Shown: one piece after another, positions 1 through 7,140 of the stretch | Layout of the letters: each line of letters starts with the position of its first letter | Numbering within the stretch: position 1 is the stretch's first letter | Source: Hymenopellis radicata | Lineage: Eukaryota > Basidiomycota > Agaricomycetes > Agaricales > Physalacriaceae | DNA length: 12,726 nt | NCBI GenBank assembly: GCA_015501595.1 | Contig: JADNRX010001208.1 | Location: 1 to 12,726, forward strand | Reading direction: 5' to 3' | Position numbers and translations under genes: made by a program | The notes under the pieces: model-generated | Database searches by the model: none | Seen by the model: the letters and a program-made list of their open reading frames with translations, nothing else | What the model was told of the DNA's origin: nothing

Positions 1-3
1 GCC

Positions 4-765
4 TTGAGGGCGTGGAGAGTTGCGAAAGCAATCCAAAATGAATTCAGCGTTGCGCACCGAGCAGTGGAAGATTTGGATCTGAAGACAGCTCAGTTCTGCA
101 AATTCAGACCGAGCCAAAAGAATGCTACGCACCGAGAAACCCGTTGCAACTTCGACCTCAACTTCCCAGCAATGATGTTCTTCGAAAGTCCTACTATTCC
201 GGAGTGTTTACCTGTCGACAAGTCCGTGGACGGATGTTTCTATCGTCTTCCGCGATCTAGGCGCTATGGCCAATGAAGAGAATCTTGGAAGACGGTTCAG
301 CTGTGTGAGAAGGAATCCTTCGTGATGGATACACGTCCTAACGAGGAGGAGTCGCGTCCAAACAGAAGAGGTCAAATCCACGCCCACGACACGATGGTGG
401 TTGGGAGAAAGGACAGAGACACAGCCACCATCGCGCCAAAACTTGTTTCCCTCTCGAAAGTCGTATTCTTTACCTTGCTTGTCCGAATTCAATTCCAGCA
501 TTCTGAAGCAGCATCAGCTCCAAGACAGGAATTCAACAGGAATGAATATTTGAGTAAATATGGACAAGTACTCGATGAGGGTGTGACTACTTTTTCGGAC
601 CAATTGCTACGCACAGCCTCGTGCAACGAAGGCGTCGGAGGGCTGTACTGGGAAGAGAGGAAGAGTATTTCCACCTTCGTCGTGCTCATTACTCCGACGA
701 AGCATTCTTCCACCCCACCTGCCTTACTCTTGATCAAGCGTCGCATACGCGATCCTGGGGGCTAA
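4..765 (+). pseudogene. Degenerate coding relic, unit A (hypothetical)
   Basis: Not recognised. Two open stretches lie here, 4-276 and 322-765, in the same frame (frame 1). The first holds EDLDL followed by KNATHR; a related EDPDL/KNTHR pair occurs in the stretch 621-1109, which belongs to unit B. The second holds RKDRDTAT, KVVFF and IQFQH. These match [13 protein letters not shown] and IEIKH of the unit B frame (1194-2069) in register, so the resemblance is at protein level and the ancestor was probably coding. No domain, signal peptide or membrane segment is evident. No convincing start, intron set or full frame can be assembled, and the left part lies outside the window. It could be a relic of a lineage-specific gene or of a transposon gene. 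Confidence in any function is nil. Confidence 0.3.
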
Positions 766-800
766 CACCAGAATCAGCATGGTATCAACAATGTCGAACG
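67..800 (+). repeat. Unit A of a diverged direct duplication
   Basis: Parts of this stretch align by eye with unit B at roughly 65-75% identity. Bases 67-135 resemble 973-1045. Bases 400-500 resemble 1873-1980. Bases 630-690 resemble 2125-2190, sharing a TTTCCACCTTCGTC core. Bases 745-790 resemble 3478-3525, sharing CTGGGGGGCT-like and ACAATGTC cores. The offset grows from about 906 to about 1470 between the first two pairs, so unit B has gained about 560 bases in between. It grows again by the length of the 2203-3422 insertion. Unit A therefore represents the uninterrupted arrangement. Identity figures are estimates from reading, not an alignment. Confidence 0.6.
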
Positions 801-1193
801 ATATCATACCTGAACTGGCCTGAAGGCAGACAATTAGTGTACCCTCGACGAAGTCGAAAGAGAGCACACTCATATTGTGAATCTGTCTTGATGGTCGAGT
901 CCAACTATCAGAGAACGAGCAGAATATTGCGACAGCAACGTACAAGTCGCGAGAAGTCAAGGCAGAACGACGAAGATCCAGATCTGAGTGGTGACACAGT
1001 TCAGCAGGAAAATTTGACGAAGCCAAGAAAGAACACACACCGATTATTCTGTATCGTCAATCCTCGCACACCAGCTTTCCTCTGCTCTACACTCGCCCTT
1101 GAAAGCTGAGCCTGCTCCACATTCGGCGCCAATGCAAGGACACGTCCAGGCGGAGATGAACGCGTTCGCGATGTCAGCGAGAAGACAGTACGA

Positions 1194-2069
1194 ATGAAGC
1201 CTGGGATCTGCTTACGGGTCAAGACGATGCCCATCAATGAGGAACTCACCAAAGCTATCGAGAACGGTAAGATTTCTTCCCGTGACGATTTCAAGGCTCG
1301 TGCCCGTGTCCTCGTTGACGAGTTCGGATGGGATGTCACCGACGCTGGCGTTGCTAGCGACAGCTCCTCTGGTTTACAGTCGAGTCTGCCCAGAGACAGC
1401 TCGATCTCCGCATCAAGCCCGACTTCTAGTTCCGCAGTTCCTGCAGGCTCCAGATCTCAGAGCGGCTTAGCGGCTTCCACAAGTGCTGCTGCACTGTCGA
1501 GCACCGCTGGTGGCGTCCTAGTTGCGGAAACAGGCTCGAGACTCGGCTATTCGTATCTGGATGTCAGCCAGTCTTGGGAGATATCTACACCAGCAGACAC
1601 ACACTGTGGATCCCTGTCAGCCAGCACCAGCGGTTCAGCCCATATTTCCTCAAGATTCCAGCGTCGGACTCGAGCGCAGTTCCCAACTCGCGCCATTATT
1701 GTCGAAAATGGATGCCAAGTCGCGAACACGACTTTGTCAAGGTCAGCAACTCAGTCCCGAGGAGTCGGATCTGAATCCTCGAAAGCTACCGTGGAGAAAG
1801 CGAGTCCGAGAGACACCGAAAAGCCGGGTCCAAGGAGCGAAGGACAAATTGGCAGCGAGGAGGAGCTGATGGTCAAGAGGAAGGATTACAGCACAGCCAC
1901 AATGCTGCAAGGGAATGATGTTCCGAATCCGAGAGTTGTATTCTTCGCGTCGCGGATTGAAATCAAACATCCTGATGTCCTTACATCGATGGAAGAACAG
2001 GTCCAAATTACGATGCATTTCGGGAGCTACGGATATGAAGGTATTACCTCAAAGTATCATTCTAGATGA
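1194..2069 (+). CDS. Chimeric ORF: eEF2 piece, Ser-rich region, unit B tail
   Basis: Open frame of 291 codons from ATG 1194 (an alternative in-frame ATG is at 1227) to TGA 2067-2069. Residues about 7-51 are an eEF2 fragment (own entry). Residues about 52-105 are Ser/Ala-rich with no fold visible. The tail, from about residue 224, holds [19 protein letters not shown] and IEIKHPD. It matches the unit A frame in register. No signal peptide or membrane segment is visible, and no promoter or splice sites are convincing. It may be a chance frame joining a captured gene piece to an older coding relic, or an expressed chimeric gene. The length of the open frame in a region this decayed argues mildly for the second. 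I do not recognise the tail, and function is unknown. Confidence 0.35.
   Translation: MKPGICLRVKTMPINEELTKAIENGKISSRDDFKARARVLVDEFGWDVTDAGVASDSSSGLQSSLPRDSSISASSPTSSSAVPAGSRSQSGLAASTSAAALSSTAGGVLVAETGSRLGYSYLDVSQSWEISTPADTHCGSLSASTSGSAHISSRFQRRTRAQFPTRAIIVENGCQVANTTLSRSATQSRGVGSESSKATVEKASPRDTEKPGPRSEGQIGSEEELMVKRKDYSTATMLQGNDVPNPRVVFFASRIEIKHPDVLTSMEEQVQITMHFGSYGYEGITSKYHSR
1212..1346 (+). pseudogene. eEF2: Translation elongation factor 2 (eEF2) exon fragment
   Basis: The translation gives [20 protein letters not shown] and then [20 protein letters not shown]. This is the eEF2 stretch that ends just before the conserved RKIWCFGPD segment of domain IV. eEF2 is the GTPase that drives ribosome translocation and is usually about 840 residues long; only about 45 are present, with no G domain and no diphthamide loop. 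Homology stops sharply after DVTDA, so the right edge may be an old exon end or a recombination junction. The reading frame is intact and continues into Ser-rich sequence. Just upstream, 1160-1190 might hold a further decayed piece (a VS..ETV-like string), but I cannot support it. The product is not a functional factor. Identity of the fragment is seen directly; capture by a mobile element is inference. Confidence 0.85.
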
Positions 2070-2202
2070 GTATTCGACGGACACCTAATCATTGTCACAA
2101 ACAATGTGGGATGGATATACTCACGCAGCGAAGGTGTCGGGGGCAGTACGGGGAAAACAGGCAGAGAATTTCCACCTTCGTCACGCTCGTGCACCAGTGC
2201 TA

Positions 2203-2217
2203 GTGAATAGCGCGGGT
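2203..2217 (+). repeat. Left terminal inverted repeat
   Basis: GTGAATAGCGCGGGT directly after TA; pairs with 3408-3422 at 13 of 15 positions. CGGGTACGGGT-like repeats follow, to about 2320. Confidence 0.7.
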
Positions 2218-2427
2218 ACGGGTAACCCGGTCCGGGTGTGGTCGGGTTATGTGTCGGGTCGGGGTCGGGTGCCGGTCCGAGTACCCGGCGGGAACCGGCA
2301 ACCCGTGTCAACCCGTGCTTGAGATTGCACAACAGGTTTGGCGAAGTGAGTACTTGACTAACACTTATATGTATGAATATATAAATATTTGAAGATTTTT
2401 TCCAATTTATTGGGGCCCAAACGAGGC

Positions 2428-2451
2428 CAACGTCGTTGAGAAACGACGTTG
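2428..2451. other. Perfect hairpin, GAGA loop
   Basis: CAACGTCGTT (2428-2437) pairs fully with AACGACGTTG (2442-2451) around GAGA, a GNRA-type tetraloop if transcribed from the plus strand. It is the first of four strong dyads within 175 bases. Confidence 0.85.
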
Positions 2452-2488
2452 CGCAAGAATGTCCGTGATCGCCGAGCTGCCCGAACGT

Positions 2489-2504
2489 TCCGGCAATTGC
2501 CGGA
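2489..2504. other. 16-nt perfect palindrome
   Basis: TCCGGCAATTGCCGGA has no loop. Just outside, CGTT and AACG could extend it with a small bulge. It is followed by two CGATCG boxes (2508-2513 and 2522-2527) eight bases apart. Confidence 0.85.
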
Positions 2505-2551
2505 TAACGATCGGCTGGCTGCGATCGCATCTCTTGACCACTTTCCACCAC

Positions 2552-2573
2552 AGCACGACGGCGACGTCGTGCT
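2552..2573. other. Perfect hairpin, GCGA loop
   Basis: AGCACGACG (2552-2560) pairs with CGTCGTGCT (2565-2573) around GCGA, a second GNRA-type tetraloop on the same strand as the one at 2438-2441. Confidence 0.85.
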
Positions 2574-2577
2574 CGTC

Positions 2578-2601
2578 GGCCCCAGAACTTTTTCTGGGGC
2601 T
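2578..2601. other. Perfect hairpin, CTTT loop
   Basis: GCCCCAGAA (2579-2587) pairs with TTCTGGGGC (2592-2600); a G-T wobble extends the stem to 2578/2601. It starts five bases after the previous hairpin. A T-rich stretch follows, but there is no adjacent gene whose end it would mark, so I do not call it a terminator. Confidence 0.8.
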
Positions 2602-2643
2602 TATTCTACTTCTTCTCTTGTTGATCTCTCGCTTTTCTGATGT

Positions 2644-2906
2644 GGTTTGGCTTTGCGCCGGCCGCCACGCCCTTGGATTTGCTCCGGGGTTTCTTGAGAT
2701 GCTCGTCTTCGCGACGGCATTTTTTCGACAACGACTTGCGCCGCGTAAGCCCTCAGAAGCGAGGCAGCGATACTCCTGTTCTATTTGATTCTGGCTTGGG
2801 TTGGCTTTGCGCCAGCCCCACTGCCTTTGGATAGACTGGTGCTCGTCTGCACGACGGCATCAGTTCGACCCCCGGAACGTGCGGTGCTCGTCTTCATGAT
2901 GGCGCC
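2644..2906 (+). repeat. Tandem unit with repeated bulged hairpins
   Basis: A unit of about 154 bp is duplicated: TTGGCTTTGCGCC followed by CCTTGGAT or CTTTGGAT and then TGCTCGTC...GACGGCAT, at 2646-2720 and 2800-2860. A third copy of the last part lies at 2883-2906. Each last part folds as TGC, a bulged T, CGTC, a five-base loop (TTCGC, TGCAC or TTCAT), GACG or GATG, then GCA or GCG. Outer pairs differ in sequence but still pair in all three. The TTGGC/GCC part forms a second stem around the loop TTTGC, eight pairs in the right-hand copy. Confidence 0.65.
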
Positions 2907-3407
2907 GTTTCACTAAAAAGACGCGTCACACGCTTGATAGACGCCGCGAGGGTCAGAATATGGGCAGGATGGCGTCGCGGACGCATCCAGCCTCAAACGT
3001 GCGTATTTACTACGTCTTTTCTTTCTTTTCTGAATACCATTGTGCAGCCTGTTATCACCTGCCTTGCGTACACCATTTCCTCGCGCGCGCCGTCTCCTTT
3101 CCACCACCGTATCGTCGCCACCACGTCCTAGCCTACCCCCCACCTTTCTGCACTTTGTGGGGCTGCGGTTCTTGCTCTCGCAAGTAACCGGGGCCTCGCA
3201 AATGTGTTTCGTGCATGTCGCTAGCCCCCGCGCAATTGCTCGGGGGTCGGTGGCGGGCACGAATCATACAAGAACCAAGCGGGTATCGGGATACCCGTGC
3301 CCCGTTCGAGACCCGCGGGCAAAATAGCGGGTAACCTGTACCCGACGCTCCGGGTACGGGTATTGCACCGGGTTCGGGGCGGGAGCGCTCACGAGCACCC
3401 GTACCCG

Positions 3408-3422
3408 ACCCGTGCTACTCAC
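3408..3422 (-). repeat. Right terminal inverted repeat
   Basis: Reads GTGAGTAGCACGGGT on the minus strand and is followed on the plus strand by TA at 3423-3424. CCCGTACCCGAC-type repeats lie inward, from about 3255. Confidence 0.7.
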
Positions 3423-3424
3423 TA

Positions 3425-3540
3425 TGCACCACCCGTCTATAGAAGCCAGCTCACTCTCGGTCACAAACCGCCAGCGCAGTGCTGGGGGGCTCCCGCCAGA
3501 CCTGTTATCAAGCATCACATCAGTACAATGTCAACAAAAA
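3425..3540 (+). repeat. Unit B of the direct duplication, right part
   Basis: Continues unit B beyond the insertion. CGCAGTGCTGGGGGGCT, a CCAGA-like string, ATCA and ACAATGTC appear in the same order and similar spacing as at 750-795 in unit A. Similarity fades after about 3540. From 3540 to about 3900 I see only short repeats (GGTCCCCTA at 3573 and 3682), one hairpin and no gene. Confidence 0.5.
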
Positions 3541-3602
3541 TGAACGACAGACACGTACCACATCAGGAAAATGGTCCCCTAGTTATATGTACGGAATAGA
3601 CA

Positions 3603-3629
3603 CAGAATAGGATATATCTTCCTATTCTG
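3603..3629. other. Perfect 10-bp hairpin
   Basis: CAGAATAGGA (3603-3612) pairs with TCCTATTCTG (3620-3629) around a seven-base AT-rich loop. It lies in gene-free, AT-rich sequence. Confidence 0.8.
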
Positions 3630-3899
3630 CAGGTATTAACATGAATAACGGGAATAGACAATATTTGTACAAATGCAAGCGGTCCCCTACGTACTTCGTA
3701 TTGATTCCTCCCAAAATACACAATCTCCTGGACAAACTTGCTGAGTACTTTCATCGAATTAGTGTCACATCGACCAGTCTTTATCGCGGCATTATGATGA
3801 GATTCTCAGTTGTTTTTCATACAGAGAGGAGAGGATGACAGTGCCACACAGCGTGATATTCAACGTAAAAGAGTATGCTACATGTACGACTGTAAGGCC

Positions 3900-4200
3900 T
3901 TTTATCGTTGATGCCACCTCGTACGGTATCGCTGGTCATCGTCGTCACCGGGCTGGTCGCAGCTGGACTGAGTCGGTCATCGTCATCGTCATTGCTGAGC
4001 TCGGCTTCGCCATCTTTGCTAGGCTGGCTGGCTGGTCGTAGTCATAGTTGGTGGGCTCGTCATTGTCTTTGCCTAGATCATCGTCGTTGTCCCAGCTGGT
4101 CGCAGCATCATTAGTTGCGGTGAAAATAATATTGCCTATACGACCTGCTGCGACGGAGGTGACTGCATATTATCAGAAATAGGGAAAGACGCAGAGCAAA
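3900..4200 (+). repeat. Partial copy of the GTCGTG/GACGC dispersed repeat
   Basis: A degenerate tract of GTCATCGTCGTC and GGTCGTAG-type units runs to about 4110, including TTGGTGGGCTCGTCATTG, close to GGTTGTGGGCTCGTCATGG of the copy at 7322. It is followed by AAATAGGGAAAGACGCAGAG at 4179-4198, the counterpart of the A-rich/GACGCACC block at 7540-7562. The conserved GGCTTACGC block is absent, so this is a 3'-truncated copy. Confidence 0.5.
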
Positions 4201-4559
4201 TACGCACTAAAGGCGCCAACTTCCAGCACCACAACTACTGCCAACTGCTATGGGTCCCGGTGTCCCGAAGAAAGATGTAAAGTGTGGTCCCGTTATTACT
4301 CCAGACATCACACTGCTCGAATCGTCAGTGGAGATCCTTCCTGCACCAGCTTTCTTACCTTTGATTGCTCGTTGTTGCACTTCTTGGCCTCGACGTCGTC
4401 TGCACGTATTGTTCTTGTTGACTGCCATCTTGAGGAAGTCGTTGTCCGTGCCATAACCCATCATTGTTGTTCATGCTTGCTGCAAGGAGGAAGAGATGAG
4501 GAAGGTAAGGAATGCACTGGGGAGGCGGGTACCTAGACTCGAACCAGCACAATCGGAAA
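4201..4559. other. Gene-poor stretch, nothing recognised
   Basis: Open frames exist on both strands (4250-4456 plus, 4207-4464 minus) but neither shows a recognisable motif. The minus-strand frame holds a basic CRRRRGQ string and a Ser/Gly-rich end. Around 4537-4556 the minus strand reads GCTGGTTCGAGTCTAGG, similar to a tRNA B box and T arm, but no matching acceptor strand or A box is present. The stretch lies immediately before the hAT gene and may contain its promoter; no clear TATA or initiator was found. Confidence 0.4.
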
Positions 4560-4581
4560 GCTTGATGATAGTCGATCAAGC
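4560..4581. other. 7-bp hairpin upstream of hAT gene
   Basis: GCTTGAT and ATCAAGC pair perfectly around GATAGTCG, 115 bases before the presumed start codon of the transposase gene. Confidence 0.7.
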
Positions 4582-4609
4582 ACAGTGTGTCTCTAAGGCC
4601 TCTAAAACG

Positions 4610-4644
4610 AGGGCTCTAATGTCGATTGAGTTTATTAGAGCCCT
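4610..4644. other. 11-bp inverted repeat upstream of hAT gene
   Basis: AGGGCTCTAAT (4610-4620) pairs with ATTAGAGCCCT (4634-4644) around 13 bases. CCTCTAAA flanks it as direct repeats at about 4599 and 4655. It lies 52 bases before the transposase start, where subterminal transposase-binding repeats of hAT elements usually lie. That role is inference; the dyad itself is seen. Confidence 0.75.
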
Positions 4645-4695
4645 TTCGAAGACCTCTAAACAGTATGACATAATCAGTATTGATCGCAAAAAAAT

Positions 4696-6816
4696 GTGGC
4701 GCCTGTCAATGGTCAGCCTAATTCCTACTATAACGCGATGCCACCGAGAGGTGTTCTGTGGCCATACTTTCACCGAGGTGAACCACAGAATAGGAGCCAG
4801 TTTCATGCTCATTGCCTTGCACATATTGATGTGCAGCGTCCGAATGGGATTCCAATTAATGTTGATGAGCTCCTTCAAGCACAGCCATGGTTCAATGAGG
4901 GTAAGAAAAACTATTATTCATTTCGAAAAAGGCTGTACTAATATATACACAGCGCTTGAAGCAACTCGCGAGCACGGAAGCTGCCGCGGGGATGCTACCG
5001 CAATGGCACATCATCTGCTAAACTGTCCTCATGCATCCATAGCGGCGCGAAAGGTTGCGCAGGGTGAAAAAGATCGACTTGATAGCCTCAAGAAGAAGGA
5101 TCGGCACGGCGCGATGGTTGAAGAGAGTGATGCCGATGATGAGGCTGGTGGCGCGCCGGCGAAGAAAAAGTGCAAACGGCTGGAGAAGACGAAGGACACC
5201 CTTCGGCAAACACATCTCAAAGTGTTTAAAGGAATTAACATACCCTTTCCATCCAAAGAAAAGACTGCCATCCAAGCCCAATTCCTCCGAGCAACCATCT
5301 CAGCCAATCTCCCGTTCCGATGGACAGACGACCCGGAGATCATCAAGCTATTCCTCATGATGCGTGCGACAGCAGACGACGTGATTCCAGAGCGACGTGT
5401 ACTATCCGGACGACTTCTTGAAGACGCAGCAGAGCAGGCCGATCACAATATCCGCAGCTTTGCAGAAGGGAACTACGTCTCTGCGTCGTAAGTCAGCCAT
5501 AGTTCACTATACAATCTTCTCACACTCACCGTCGTATAGATCTGATGGGTGGAAAGACAACTCCCGGAACAGTGTCACTGGCGTACACATTGCCCGCCGG
5601 GGGATGGTATGCGCTCCAAATGCATATTGAAGATTCTGTGCTTACCAGCGTGCTTGCAGTCGAAGCTAATCAAGTTAATCAAGACCAATAAACAAAATAA
5701 GGACGGAGAATCGTACTGTACCTTCTTTCTTGCAGTCATTGATGACTTGGAAAGTGAAACGGGCTGTCTTGTTGTGCTTTTCTGTACCGACAATGACGGG
5801 GGGAGTCATAAAGGGAGGGACCTGATGCCAATCAAACGCCCGTGGCTGTTTGTTGCTCCGTGTTGCGGGCATCAGGTACGTGGTCAGCTGGGAATCGGAA
5901 CAATTCTAACTCCTTTCAGTTCCAACTAATCCTGGGAGATTACTTTAAGGAGAACGACACCGCCGCTGAGTTTGCGGAGCAGGCTACCGGTCTGATCGGA
6001 TGGCTGCTTAACCATCAGAAGGTCCGCAGTATCTTTGACGACGTTCAACAGCTCATGAACAACACTGTTCTCACCTTCATCGTTGCCAATCTTACACGCT
6101 GGACGACTCACCTTCTCGCCTTTGACCGCCTTATTCTCCTTAAGGCCTGCCTTCGCAATGCAGTTGTCCTTCATCGAGATGCGCTCATCAAGGCCCAGGT
6201 TGGTAAGGAAACAGGTCGTAAAGCCGCTGTGCTCACTGCTGCAGCCGAGGAGCAGATTGACCTCATTGACGACAACAACTTCTGGAAAGGCATCGAGGGT
6301 GTTGTTCAGGATATAGAGCCCATCTGTTATGGGACGAATATCAATCAGAGTGACCACACGCGGCTTGACGAGGTTACACTCACTTTTGCAGGCATTTATC
6401 GATATTTCGATGGGCACAAGACTCGCTCAGTGGCCGCGGGTATGAAGAAGCGCATCGAAAAGCGCTGGAAAGCGTTGGACCAGCCGCTCTTTATCTTTGC
6501 ACTTATTCTCAACCCGTACGAGAAACTGTCTCGATTCGGAGATGACGCCGAGGTCAATGTCTTTGCGCTGAACTCGGCATTCATGGAGGTACGGAAATTA
6601 ACTCACTATCCTTTATTCTTGACTGACTAATGTATTCTGCAGCTGTATAAGCGTGCAAAACTGCGACCGGATGAGTCTATGTCCTCCGATGAGCTTGCAG
6701 CCCAGCGTAGTCAAAAGGAAGTGGAGGTTTCCAAGGCCTTCATGGCATACCTTGCGGATCGAGGTGCATTTTCGCACTGGAAGGAACACCACCCTTTAAT
6801 TCCCCTATTTGCCTAA
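4696..6816 (+). CDS. hAT-family transposase, six exons, C-terminally truncated
   Basis: Cut-and-paste DNA transposase. Exons: 4696-4900, 4953-5487, 5540-5606, 5660-5875, 5920-6588, 6643-6816. All five introns are GT-AG, 44-54 nt, with phases 1, 2, 0, 0 and 0, and the joined frame of 621 codons is open. Residues about 24-93 look like a BED-type zinc finger (C40, H43, H88/H89, C93) split by intron 1. A basic cluster lies at 139-144. SDGWKDNSRNSVTG at 248-261 and TDNDGGS at 312-318 carry the probable first and second catalytic Asp (D249, D313). CCGHQ follows at 337-341 and TRW at 400-402. The frame ends soon after GAFSHW with HHPLIPLFA, so the hAT C-terminal dimerisation region of about 100 residues is missing. 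Codon 1 is GTG where family members have Met; an in-frame ATG lies at 4738. Probably recently inactivated, or a source of truncated protein. Confidence 0.85.
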
Positions 6817-6899
6817 TAGCCTGTCGATGGACACAATTGTGTTTGCCAAATAATGTGTCAATGGACAGTCTGTCGACCGACACCTATTTGTCAAATAGG
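6804..6899. repeat. Palindromic block abutting the hAT 3' end
   Basis: CCTATTTG-T-CAAATAGG at 6883-6899 is a perfect palindrome. A degenerate counterpart, CTATT...AATAG, lies at 6805-6818. Between them are three dyads of form TGTC-N4-GACA: TGTCGATGGACA (6822-6833), TGTCAATGGACA (6856-6867) and TGTCGACCGACA (6871-6882). The block contains the stop codon of the transposase frame, so it marks the junction where the normal hAT 3' end was lost. It may be the body of the minus-strand SINE-like unit whose tRNA-like head is at 6909-7005. Confidence 0.7.
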
Positions 6900-6908
6900 C
6901 CAATATCC

Positions 6909-7005
6909 GCCAGTTAAAAGAGCAACTGGCAAAAGGCAGGATTGAACTCAAAACCTCAATCACTCTCTTATCCTGAAGCTCATATACCACTAGGCAATAC
7001 CAGTT
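6909..7005 (-). mobile_element. tRNA-derived SINE-like unit with A and B boxes
   Basis: On the minus strand, AACTGGT (7005-6999) can pair with GCCAGTT (6930-6924) as an acceptor-like stem. TTGCCTAGTGG (6997-6987) matches a pol III A box and GAGTTCAATCC (6949-6939) a B box, 37 bases apart, as in tRNA genes. The D and T stems are poor and there are extra bases before the 3' acceptor strand, so this is not a working tRNA. A second GCCAGTT (plus strand, 6909-6915) forms a perfect 7-bp hairpin with 6924-6930. Further along the minus strand lies the palindromic block, which may be the SINE body. The alternative is a lone decayed tRNA gene. Confidence 0.45.
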
Positions 7006-7053
7006 CTACTAATGCATAGGCTAATTGCATTATGGTCACTGTACGACCTCCGG

Positions 7054-7140
7054 CACCGCTGAGAATCGAACCCTCAATCTCGGGCCAAAATTGTCATCAT
7101 GAGCATGGCATCCGCTGAGCCTACTAAGCTACAGCAGCTT
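7054..7140 (-). pseudogene. tRNA-like gene or relic, Met-like
   Basis: On the minus strand, TAGCTTAGTAGG (7131-7120) fits the A-box consensus TRGCNNAGYNGG at every position. GGTTCGATTCT (7072-7062) fits the B box at 10 of 11. Seven bases before the A box, GCTGCTG, can pair with CAGCGGT with two wobbles, though that overlaps the expected T stem. A CTCATGA string sits where an anticodon loop would be, which would suggest Met (CAT), but the anticodon stem has mismatches. A functional tRNA is unlikely; pol III transcription is plausible. It lies in the same orientation as the unit at 6909-7005, about 50 bases away. Confidence 0.45.

Larger units (their letters stand above)
973..2202 (+). repeat. 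Unit B of the direct duplication, left part
   Basis: Second copy of the sequence in unit A. It carries extra sequence, roughly 1110-1670, that includes an eEF2 fragment and a Ser-rich coding stretch. The copy is interrupted after the TA at 2201-2202 by the 1220-bp inverted-repeat element and resumes at 3425. Once the insertion is removed, the distance from the CACCTTCGTC core to the CTGGGGG core is about 94 bases, against about 90 in unit A. That supports a simple insertion. Confidence 0.55.
2203..3422. mobile_element. Non-autonomous TIR element, TA target duplication
   Basis: A 1220-bp segment begins GTGAATAGCGCGGGT and ends with the complement of GTGAGTAGCACGGGT (13 of 15 identical). TA flanks both sides (2201-2202 and 3423-3424). 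GC-rich CGGGTACGGGT-type sequence extends inward from both ends for about 110-170 bp. It interrupts unit B, while unit A has no insertion at the matching place. No transposase frame is visible inside; the small open frames are shadows. TA duplication is typical of Tc1/mariner-like transposases, so mobilisation in trans is inferred. The interior holds four strong hairpins (2428-2601), a tandem array of bulged hairpins (2644-2906) and a block near 2910-2975 resembling the AAAAAGACGC block of the dispersed repeat family. It could instead be a foldback element or a nest of smaller insertions. Confidence 0.7.

Noticed and set aside
2057..2551. 164-residue minus-strand open frame
   Set aside because: It crosses the left end of the inserted element at 2203 and is rich in Pro, Thr and Gly from the CGGGTA repeats; no coding signal.
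2578..2640. Hairpin followed by a T-rich stretch as a transcription terminator
   Set aside because: No gene ends here and the context is a fungal mobile element; a bacterial-type terminator reading is not justified.
4537..4581. Possible minus-strand tRNA (B-box-like GGTTCGAGTCT plus an anticodon-arm-like hairpin)
   Set aside because: No A box and no 5' acceptor strand complementary to the 3' one; the hairpin loop has eight bases.
4496..4950. Open frame upstream of and in frame with exon 2 of the transposase, giving a 331-residue ORF
   Set aside because: Its N-terminal half has no family resemblance. The frame overlapping it at 4696-4900 matches the hAT N-terminus and joins exon 2 through a clean 52-nt intron, so the upstream part is a shadow.
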